DNA of 16,199 bases from an uncultured cyanobacterium (GTDB lineage: Bacteria > Cyanobacteriota > Cyanobacteriia > CACIAM-69d): assembly GCA_937894105.1 (NCBI GenBank), contig CALCTI010000615.1, positions 1 to 16,199 on the forward strand. The letters are read 5' to 3'. Below are positions 6,342-13,074 of this stretch, piece after piece. The notes beneath the pieces are model-generated. The model made no database searches. It saw only the letters and a program-made list of their open reading frames with translations, and was not told where the DNA came from. A program made the position numbers and the translations under genes. Positions within the stretch are counted from its first letter, which is position 1. Each line of letters opens with the position of its first letter.

Positions 6342-7490
6342 CTACTTATTCGCCGTGTCGCCGGTTAGCTTCACTTGATCTCCCTGGCGCTCGAGGGTAA
6401 CGGTTTCCCCCACTTCTAGGCGATCGTACTGGACGCAGGGCAGCGACCATTGATCTTGGTCCACCTGGTTGTCCTTTTCATATTTGCCCGTGATGTAGCA
6501 AATTTCTTGGGGTGGTCGGCTGCGCTCGGGATAGGGCTGGTTATCCAAGGTAAACGCGGGCGGCGTACGGGGCGCGTCGCCCATGCCATTGTTGCTAACG
6601 GTGGTTTGGGTGCCCCATTTTTCCTCTGTGTATGTGTTCCTTGTGTCGTACACGGGCTCGTTGCGATACACCGGCACTGTTTTGGTCTCGGTGCGGGTTT
6701 TAGTGGTCAAAACAGGCACGTCGCGACAGGTTCGGGTGCCCACGCCATTCCCATCGGATACGGTTTTGCACTCCTCTTTGGTGCCAGTTTGCTCTTTGTA
6801 GGACACTTCAACGTTTTCAGTGGTGGTCCCCGTTTGTACCTTTCGGGTGCTCCGCTGCTTTTCCTTGCGGCTCACATCGTAGGCATCGCTGGGCAAGCTC
6901 CAGCCGCTGCCGCTAACGGGGCGCTGCTCTTGAATCTCAACGTTGACGGTCCAGGTGCGCTGAACGATTTCAGCGTTGATAATGTCCGGGCTGAAGAGCT
7001 GCCATGCCCCAAAGCCTGTGCCACCGATGCCCAGGGCGATCGCCCCCGCCACAATTTTCTTTCCAAGCCCGCCTGATTTCTTCGGGGGTGGGGACGGATT
7101 CGTGGCCCCTTCATCAACGCGAAATCCCTCTTGCCACTGTCCCTGTACCGCCTCAACTTGATTCCCTGCGGCTGCCTCATCCGGGCGATCGCTTCCCAGG
7201 TCCAAGCTATTCGTTTGCCAGGAATTACAGTTTCCACACAGCAGCTCCGTTACGGGCTGCCCCCGATCCGGGTTAGACGCGCCACAAGCTTTGCAAATCC
7301 AGTCGGGGCGAGTGTATTGAGCTTCTTCCTCCGGCGTCAGCAGCCGAGAATCATTGGCTTCGTAAAATTTCACCTGGCGATCGCGCCACCAAAAGCATCG
7401 GGGACATCGCTGGGTTGGTCCTTCCACATGAGCATGGGCACACTCTGGACAGTCCCAAAACAACAAAATCTTTTTGCTACGTTCTGCCAT
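6342..7490 (-). CDS. Two-zinc-ribbon, single-membrane-span protein of unknown function
   Basis: 382 residues. The N-terminal ~100 residues hold two zinc ribbons: C14-x2-C17...C29-x2-C32 (CPEC, CPRC) and C66-x2-C69...C85-x2-C88 (CKAC, CGNC). A linker rich in Ala, Gln and Pro follows, then one membrane span at about 145-166 (KKIVAGAIALGIGGTGFGAW). The ~215-residue remainder is polar. It contains WTVNVEIQEQRPVSGSGWSLP, a Thr/Lys/Val-rich beta-type stretch, and PVYRNEPVYDTRNTYTEEKW, and ends in a small domain with two Cys (ICYITG, LPCVQY). By memory this resembles a widespread bacterial family of zinc-ribbon proteins with a repeated R-T-V-x-V-Y-R-x-E-P-V-Y-x-T pattern, whose job is unknown. The topology would put the zinc ribbons in the cytoplasm and the rest outside. 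ATG 7490 has no clear Shine-Dalgarno sequence. Confidence 0.85.
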   Translation of the reverse strand: MAERSKKILLFWDCPECAHAHVEGPTQRCPRCFWWRDRQVKFYEANDSRLLTPEEEAQYTRPDWICKACGASNPDRGQPVTELLCGNCNSWQTNSLDLGSDRPDEAAAGNQVEAVQGQWQEGFRVDEGATNPSPPPKKSGGLGKKIVAGAIALGIGGTGFGAWQLFSPDIINAEIVQRTWTVNVEIQEQRPVSGSGWSLPSDAYDVSRKEKQRSTRKVQTGTTTENVEVSYKEQTGTKEECKTVSDGNGVGTRTCRDVPVLTTKTRTETKTVPVYRNEPVYDTRNTYTEEKWGTQTTVSNNGMGDAPRTPPAFTLDNQPYPERSRPPQEICYITGKYEKDNQVDQDQWSLPCVQYDRLEVGETVTLERQGDQVKLTGDTANK

Positions 7491-7752
7491 GGGTCCAACT
7501 TAAAATCAATGACTCGCACGCAATCAACCTAAACTCAAGCTGCCCTAGACAAGCAAAAAACAACAATAGAACGATTAAAAACTTAATTATTTAATGTATC
7601 TATTGGGCGAATTTGATGTGTGCGTTAGGCGAGGATTTTTGATGGGGGCAAGGCTCAAAGTAATATGGCTTTATCAGCCACAGAGTAATGCCTAAGAAGT
7701 CAGCTTTTATGGCTACGCCCTCCGTCTCCTGAGCAGCTCCCCTCGAAATTCC
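7491..7752. other. Divergent intergenic region
   Basis: 262 bp between the divergent zinc-ribbon gene and the two-TM protein gene, so both promoters should lie here. It is AT-rich at 7560-7610. A small stem, GGCTttatcAGCC (about 7669-7681), is the only clear structure. I see no NtcA box or recognisable operator. Confidence 0.4.
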
Positions 7753-8589
7753 ATGCTTAAAATCCAAGAAAATACTGGCAGTACCCTTGAGTTTTCGGTG
7801 ACTCCGATTGGTCTCTGGATCTTCGGGTCTGTTTTTTCAATAATTGGCTTACTGCTTATTATTTTTCTGACAGAAAATACGACTCTCTACTGCGATCGCC
7901 AAGCCCAACCGGAGCCTTCCTGTGAGATAAGAACATCAGGGATTATTTCATCTGAAACGAAGTCATTTCCAATCAGTAAAATCATTCAAGCTGATATTGA
8001 GTTCAATTCCTCCAGTGACGGGGGAGAAACCTACAGAAATATTTTATTGGTAGATAAAAGTGCCCTAGTCAAGACCAAAAACCAATCATCTCAATCACTC
8101 CAATCGGATCGTCCCATCCAAGTCCCCCTAAGTTTTGCCTATTCCAGTGGTTATGAATCCCATGTGGACGTAGCCAACCAAATTAATGGATTCCTAGAAA
8201 ACCCCAATCAAAATAATTTTCAAACACAAGTTTCTTCTGCGTGGATCATTATTATTTTTGGTGGCGTATTCTTCTTGGTTGGAGTCATTGTCATACTGCT
8301 TTCGCCGATCACCGTTTGCCGTATGAGTAAATTTGGCAATCAACTGGAATTTGAACATCGCAAACTGTGGGGAAAAAGTATGAGAGAAGTTTCCCTGAAT
8401 GAGGTAATAGGACCCAGACTCGACGTTTCTAGAAGTAGCCGCGGCTCTGAAACAATGCGTGTGGGAATTGAACTGGAAAACCGTGAGGTACTTTGGTTTG
8501 GTGTAGGTTACGACAATATAAATAACGGTCAAAAATATCGAATTTCAGACTTAATTACTGATTTTTTGAATCAGCAAAAAACTAGATAA
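7753..8589 (+). CDS. Two-TM membrane protein made of two similar halves, function unknown
   Basis: 278 residues. Each half has a membrane span (about 18-40, GLWIFGSVFSIIGLLLIIFL; about 163-187, AWIIIIFGGVFFLVGVIVILL) followed by a short Cys-containing turn and a soluble beta-rich region of about 90-110 residues. The halves can be aligned by eye: SSDGGETYRNILLV with SRGSETMRVGIELE, and HVDVANQINGFLENPNQ with RISDLITDFLNQQ. This suggests an internal duplication. The layout (membrane hairpin plus small beta domain) recalls bacterial PH-like membrane proteins, but I see no family motif that proves it. It has no partner gene: the zinc-ribbon gene is divergent and the yidD-like gene convergent. ATG 7753 has no obvious ribosome-binding site. 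The gene is less GC-rich than its left-hand neighbours. Confidence 0.8.
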   Translation: MLKIQENTGSTLEFSVTPIGLWIFGSVFSIIGLLLIIFLTENTTLYCDRQAQPEPSCEIRTSGIISSETKSFPISKIIQADIEFNSSSDGGETYRNILLVDKSALVKTKNQSSQSLQSDRPIQVPLSFAYSSGYESHVDVANQINGFLENPNQNNFQTQVSSAWIIIIFGGVFFLVGVIVILLSPITVCRMSKFGNQLEFEHRKLWGKSMREVSLNEVIGPRLDVSRSSRGSETMRVGIELENREVLWFGVGYDNINNGQKYRISDLITDFLNQQKTR

Positions 8590-8631
8590 TAAAAGTAATA
8601 AGATTCTCCACTTTCATCTCCTACGATCTCC

Positions 8632-9297
8632 TTAAGCGCAATCACAAGCGCAGAAATCACAGCCGTCGCATCCCGTGCAGGAATCGCTGCAGTTACCCGG
8701 TCCGTCACAGCACTCCCCATTACCGTCCGCTTGAACGTCAAAGTCTGCGCAATAGCACACACTACAGTCGCACCAACTGTCGTAAGGTTGGGTGACGGCA
8801 TTATCATTGCGCCTTCTGCGATCGCGCCGGGACCGTTCTTCGTCCTCATCCAAGCTTCGCCCATAGCCAGGATCGCCTCTACGGGTTGGAAAGATCCCTT
8901 CGTTTAAAGTGGGAAATAAGATATTTTCTGGGGTTGCCAGATGCCGACAGCGAGGAGAATGGATGCGGCGATCGCGGATAATTTTGACCGCCTGACCACA
9001 TTGACGAAACTGCTTTTGAATTCGAGGTAAAGCGTCAGGCAAAGGATAATTTTGTAAAATCTCTTTGACACTTTGGGAACAGGAATGGCTATTGTAAAGT
9101 ACTCGATAGGCACAGGAAAATTTTTTATACGGAGAGAGTCGGCGCTGATAAAAAGTAATGGTGTAAATTAAAAGCCGACGCGCAATAATATCTAAACGTC
9201 TGCTAATTTTAAAAGGTAAAATACGTTTATAAAGTTGTAATAGATGGTGCGACATTCGTTTCGGTGATCGCGCTTTTTTTGAGTGTTGATTAACCAT
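8632..9297 (-). CDS. yidD: YidD-family membrane protein insertion factor with cysteine-rich tail
   Basis: 221 residues. Residues ~40-80 carry the YidD (DUF37/haemolytic domain) signature: LIYTITFYQRRLSPYKKFSCAYR, then a Cys-Ser-Gln after a short gap (SCSQSVKEI), corresponding to the FYQR-x-xSP...C...CSQ core of the family. YidD proteins are small membrane-associated helpers at the Sec/YidC insertion site and are usually under 100 residues. Here a basic start (KKARSPKR) and a long C-terminal extension are added. The extension has an acidic/basic linker (DEDEERSRRDRRRRND) and then residues 175-221 with 13 cysteines spaced C-x-C, C-x2-C and CC. That tail looks like a metal-binding or metallothionein-like cluster. 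This is inference: cysteine-rich tails on YidD-like proteins may be common in cyanobacteria, but I cannot check here. The minus-strand start is followed by a normal TAA stop. Confidence 0.85.
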   Translation of the reverse strand: MVNQHSKKARSPKRMSHHLLQLYKRILPFKISRRLDIIARRLLIYTITFYQRRLSPYKKFSCAYRVLYNSHSCSQSVKEILQNYPLPDALPRIQKQFRQCGQAVKIIRDRRIHSPRCRHLATPENILFPTLNEGIFPTRRGDPGYGRSLDEDEERSRRDRRRRNDNAVTQPYDSWCDCSVCYCADFDVQADGNGECCDGPGNCSDSCTGCDGCDFCACDCA

Positions 9298-9428
9298 AAT
9301 TCTCTCCGCTTTTAAGGGTGTTTAAAATTACTTTTTTAGAACTGTATTTCTTGGGAACTACATTTTTTGATCTTGGTGATTTGATCCTAGTAATTTAATC
9401 TTGGTAAAATGAATCTTGGTAAAGTGAC
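9298..9428. other. Divergent region between yidD-like and Nudix genes
   Basis: 131 bp, AT-rich. It must contain promoters for both directions, but no good -35/-10 pair stands out. Its right half is a four-unit 14-bp repeat (9369-9425) that runs up to 3 bp before the Nudix ATG. Confidence 0.5.
9369..9425. repeat. 14-bp tandem repeat, 4 units, abutting the Nudix start
   Basis: The units are GATCTTGGTGATTT (9369-9382), GATCCTAGTAATTT (9383-9396), AATCTTGGTAAAAT (9397-9410) and, after one extra G, AATCTTGGTAAAGT (9412-9425). They are degenerate but in register. They occupy the place where a ribosome-binding site and leader should be, so they may affect expression of the Nudix-priA unit or simply be duplicated filler. 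Confidence 0.8.
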
Positions 9429-9947
9429 ATGCAAAACCACCCTGGTTCAGAGTCGAAAAAGCCCATTGAAGTTTCTCTGGCAATACTTTATCCAGACAAT
9501 ATAAAACTGAGCCTAAAGATACCGATTTTTTTAATGCAGCTTCGTGATGATCTTCCTAATATTCTGTATCCAGGGCATTGGGGTTTATTTGGTGGGCACC
9601 TTGATCCAGGGGAAAAAGCTGACGTGTGTATTCACAGGGAGTTAACTGAAGAAATTGGACGAGATATTTCCGATTTGAAGCTCCTTAAAGTTGTTGAAAA
9701 AAAGAATGACAATATCGATCCACGAAGAAACGTTATTGTTCATCTATTTAGAGGTGTTTTAGATGTACCCATGTCTGATTTGATTTTGGGAGAAGGGATG
9801 GATCTAAAGCTAGTTTCGCCGGAAGAATTAAGAAAGGGAGAAGCCTGGTCTGAAACGATTAGCGAAACTCGTCCTATGGGAGATTTTCATCGTCGTACTT
9901 TGCTGGATTTTTGGGGCGATTTAAAGTCCAGTAAACTCAAGCTGTAA
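9429..9947 (+). CDS. Nudix hydrolase
   Basis: 172 residues with a perfect Nudix box, G-x5-E-x7-RE-L-x-EE-x-G: GHLDPGEKADVCIHRELTEEIG at about residues 56-77. The Glu residues of REL-x-EE bind the metal that activates water for cleavage of a nucleoside diphosphate linked to another group. The substrate cannot be read from the sequence. WGLFGGHLDPGE just before the box and FRGVLDVPMSDLILGEGMDL after it resemble the NUDIX proteins of nucleotide-sugar or mutT-like type. The stop is 28 bp before priA on the same strand, so the two are probably co-transcribed. ATG 9429 has no Shine-Dalgarno sequence; the preceding bases belong to a 14-bp repeat array. Confidence 0.92.
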   Translation: MQNHPGSESKKPIEVSLAILYPDNIKLSLKIPIFLMQLRDDLPNILYPGHWGLFGGHLDPGEKADVCIHRELTEEIGRDISDLKLLKVVEKKNDNIDPRRNVIVHLFRGVLDVPMSDLILGEGMDLKLVSPEELRKGEAWSETISETRPMGDFHRRTLLDFWGDLKSSKLKL

Positions 9948-9975
9948 GCTAATTCTTTATTGTTATTTGTAATAA

Positions 9976-12462
9976 ATGAAGCAAGAACTAGAATTAGTTG
10001 AGGCTTTAGTTGATTGTCCTGGCGCCCAAGGTTTATATACCTATAAAGTGCCAGAAGGATGGACGGTGGCGGAAGGAGATATCTTATCTGTCCCTTTTGG
10101 GTATCAACAGGTTGGGGCGATCGCCATTCGCAAGTGTAAAGGCGGCGAGAAGAGTGCACAAAATAGTGATTTGGGCGATGGCGATCGCTTCGATATTAAG
10201 CCCATTGAAAGTGTGGTTTGCTCAGGATTATTTCCGAAGAAATACTGGGAATTTTTAGAAAAAATATCTGACTATTACTGTTCCTCACTCATTGCGGTAG
10301 TGAAGGCTGCTTTGCCTCCTAAACTATTGGCAAAGGGACAACGCAGAATAAAGCTAAAAAACAACAGTAACTGTCCTGATGATAAGGTTCTACTCAGCTC
10401 ACCAGCCACTAAATTAATAGAATGGTGGCGAAATAATTCACCGAAACAGTCTTATTCTTTTCGCTATTTATCTCAGCGTTTCCCTGGCGCTGATGGCGCT
10501 TTAAAAGAGCTATTACAAAAAGGTCTTGCTGAGGGATACCTAGCAGCACCAAAGACCGTTAAGCCCAAACGAAAGCAGGCGGTCACTTTGATTAATGATG
10601 GCTTGTCGCCCAGTGATTTAACTCCCCGGCAGCGGGAAATCTTGGGGATTTTGCAGCGACGGGGAGGGGATTTGTGGTTGCAATCTCTGGTGGAATTGGC
10701 GCGGACTAGTAATAGTACGGTGCGATCGCTAGAGAAAAAAGGATACGTGGTTATTGAAGAGCGGGAAGTGCTGCGAACGGACCGGGGAGAGGACCAGGGG
10801 CGCGATCGCCCCAAGGCATTAACCGTAGATCAGGAACGGGCTTTAGGCGTAATTCAAGGGATGGAGCCGGGGGAAACGGCGTTGCTCCATGGGGTGACCG
10901 GATCGGGGAAAACTGAAGTTTATTTACAGGGAATTGCGCCGCTATTGCGATTAGGAAAGTCGGCGTTAGTGTTAGTCCCAGAAATTGGATTGACGCCTCA
11001 GCTAGTGGACCGATTCCGGGCTCGATTTGGCGATCGCGTTTGCGTTTATCACAGTGGTTTATCTGATGGGGAACGGTATGATACTTGGCGACAAATGTTG
11101 CAGGATAAAGCCCAAGTTATTATTGGTACCCGGTCGGCTATTTTTTCGCCTTTAAAACAGTTAGGAATAATCATCCTAGATGAGGAGCATGACAGCAGTT
11201 TTAAGCAAGACCAACCTGCCCCTTGCTATCACGCTAGGGCGTTGGCAGAATGGCGATCGCATCTCGACCAATGCCCTTTGATTTTGGGTTCGGCTACCCC
11301 TGCTTTAGAAACTTGGGTTAAACATAATTCAAAGGAGAAGCCAGATTTAAAAAGCGCAAAAAGCTACTATTTAAACCTGCCCAATCGTATCAATAATCAA
11401 CCACTGCCACCGGTTTCTGTGGTTGATATGCGAGAAGAGCTCAAGGACGGTCATCGGTCAATTTTTAGTCGACAGCTATTGGAGTCTCTCAATAATTTAA
11501 AACGCGATGGACAACAGGGAATTTTATTTATCCATCGTCGTGGTCACAGCACTTTTGTATCCTGTAGAAGTTGTGGAAAAGTATTGGACTGTCCCCATTG
11601 CGATGTGTCCCTTTCCTATCATCATATTCACGAAGAAGCCAAGAAAATATTGCGCTGTCATTTTTGTAATTACGGTCAGCTTCATCCGCCAAAATGCCCT
11701 GACTGTGGCTCTCCTTATTTAAAGCATTTTGGTAGTGGCACTCAACGAGTGGTGCGATCGCTCCAAGAAGAATTACCCCACTTAAAAATGCTGCGTTACG
11801 ACAGCGATACAACCCGAACTAAGAATGCCCATCGACATCTAATAGATCGATTTGCTAGGGGGGAAGCTGATATTTTAGTGGGCACCCAAATGCTGGCAAA
11901 AGGAATCGATTTACCTCAAGTTACATTTGTGGGAATTGTTTCCGCTGATGGTTTATTACATTTTTCCGATTATCGAGCAGGAGAACGGGCCGTTCAAACC
12001 TTAATCCAAGTGTCAGGACGCGCAGGAAGAGGCGATAATTCTGGACACGTTATTTTGCAAACCTATACCCCCGAAGATCCGGCAGTTCAAGCGGTTAAAA
12101 ATTACCAATATGCTGAATTTTTGACGACGGAACTGGAACAAAGAGCGGCGTTAAATTATCCCCCTAGCGGTCGAATAATTTTATTACGATTAAGCAGTTC
12201 AAATCCTGATGCCGTGGAAAAAAGTGCCCATAAAATTGCCGAATTCCTAACTAAAACGGCAGAGTCTCAGGATGATGAACCTTGGCTGGTTTTAGGACCA
12301 GCGCCTGCTCAAGTTAAGCGAGTAGCAAGGCGATTTCGCTGGCAAATTCTACTAAAATTATCGTCCCATTCAGCTACTCCAACCGTGTTGCGATCGCTCC
12401 ACAGTCACTGTCCATCCAGTGTTAAATTAACAATAGATGTGGATCCCTTAAATCTTCTATAA
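9976..12462 (+). CDS. priA: Primosomal protein N' (replication restart helicase)
   Basis: 828 residues, slightly longer than the ~732 of E. coli. It is a 3'-to-5' DNA helicase that recognises stalled forks and reloads the replicative helicase. An N-terminal DNA-binding region (about 1-110) is followed by a winged-helix-like segment. The SF2 helicase core then shows Walker A GVTGSGKTEVY at residues 306-316, DEEH at 402-405 and, further on, GTQMLAKGIDLPQVT and VSGRAGRG. Between the helicase lobes lie the eight zinc ligands C530, C533, C539, C542, C561, C564, C574 and C577, in the usual order. All motifs are intact. It follows the Nudix gene by 28 bp and precedes the uma2-like gene by 11 bp, so the three probably form one transcript. 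The coding region is rich in HIP1 sites, as in the rest of the chromosome. Confidence 0.98.
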   Translation: MKQELELVEALVDCPGAQGLYTYKVPEGWTVAEGDILSVPFGYQQVGAIAIRKCKGGEKSAQNSDLGDGDRFDIKPIESVVCSGLFPKKYWEFLEKISDYYCSSLIAVVKAALPPKLLAKGQRRIKLKNNSNCPDDKVLLSSPATKLIEWWRNNSPKQSYSFRYLSQRFPGADGALKELLQKGLAEGYLAAPKTVKPKRKQAVTLINDGLSPSDLTPRQREILGILQRRGGDLWLQSLVELARTSNSTVRSLEKKGYVVIEEREVLRTDRGEDQGRDRPKALTVDQERALGVIQGMEPGETALLHGVTGSGKTEVYLQGIAPLLRLGKSALVLVPEIGLTPQLVDRFRARFGDRVCVYHSGLSDGERYDTWRQMLQDKAQVIIGTRSAIFSPLKQLGIIILDEEHDSSFKQDQPAPCYHARALAEWRSHLDQCPLILGSATPALETWVKHNSKEKPDLKSAKSYYLNLPNRINNQPLPPVSVVDMREELKDGHRSIFSRQLLESLNNLKRDGQQGILFIHRRGHSTFVSCRSCGKVLDCPHCDVSLSYHHIHEEAKKILRCHFCNYGQLHPPKCPDCGSPYLKHFGSGTQRVVRSLQEELPHLKMLRYDSDTTRTKNAHRHLIDRFARGEADILVGTQMLAKGIDLPQVTFVGIVSADGLLHFSDYRAGERAVQTLIQVSGRAGRGDNSGHVILQTYTPEDPAVQAVKNYQYAEFLTTELEQRAALNYPPSGRIILLRLSSSNPDAVEKSAHKIAEFLTKTAESQDDEPWLVLGPAPAQVKRVARRFRWQILLKLSSHSATPTVLRSLHSHCPSSVKLTIDVDPLNLL

Positions 12463-12473
12463 CTCCCCAAAAT

Positions 12474-13070
12474 ATGGAGTCACTTACGATTGAGCTTGCC
12501 CCTAGCTTAGTGCTTAGCGATCGCCAATTCGAGGATATTTGTAGGCAAAATCGCGACATTCGTTTTGAGCGCACTGCAACAGGAGCATTAATTGCTATGC
12601 CACCCACAGGAGGCGAAACCGGCAGACGAAATTTCGATCTAAATACCCAGTTAGGCATTTGGAATCGTAAACAGCAGCCACGAGGGTTTGCGTTTGATTC
12701 CTCGACGGCATTTAACTTATCTAACGGTGCCATTCGATCGCCCGATACCTCATGGATATCGCGTGATCGCTGGGAGGCTTTAAGTGAAGAAGATCGTCAA
12801 ACTTTCCCGCCTTTGTGCCCCGATTTTGTGATCGAATTATGATCGAGATCGGACTCTTTAAAGACGCTTCGAGAAAAAATGCAGGAGTATATGGATAATG
12901 GTTGTCAATTAGGATGGTTACTCAATATTCAAGATAAAGAAGTTGAGATTTACCAACAGAATAAAGAGGTGCAAGTAAGATCTATTAATATAGAAAATAA
13001 GCAAAGTCTTGCAATCTCAGGAGATTTTGTTTTGCCTGGATTTATTCTTGATTTGACAGATATTCTCTAG
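12474..13070 (+). pseudogene. Uma2-family (DUF820) endonuclease-like gene with in-frame TGA
   Basis: One frame of 199 codons runs from ATG 12474 to TAG 13068, the usual length for Uma2 proteins, which are frequent in cyanobacteria and have a PD-(D/E)xK nuclease-like fold. Family marks are EDICRQNRDIRFERTATGAL, MPPTGGETGRRN, RSPDTSWISRDRWEAL, FPPLCPDFVIEL, and then SDSLKTLREKMQEYMDNGCQLGWLLN. A TGA at 12840-12842 falls directly after FVIEL, where the family usually has an Arg followed by S-x-S-D. A single C-to-T change from CGA would explain it. The nuclease motif is therefore cut in two, and neither part should be active alone. It starts 11 bp after priA. The stop leaves a 4-bp gap to the convergent GH13 gene. 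The cellular role of Uma2 proteins is not well known. Confidence 0.85.
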
Positions 13071-13074
13071 CTTT

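Noticed and set aside
6450..7076. Open frame of 208 codons on the plus strand
   Set aside because: It is antisense to the zinc-ribbon gene, whose GC-rich repetitive codons leave few stops on the other strand. The product is low-complexity and has no family signature.
8590..8631. Bidirectional terminator between the convergent two-TM and yidD-like genes
   Set aside because: No stem longer than a few base pairs and no T-run could be found in the 42-bp gap.
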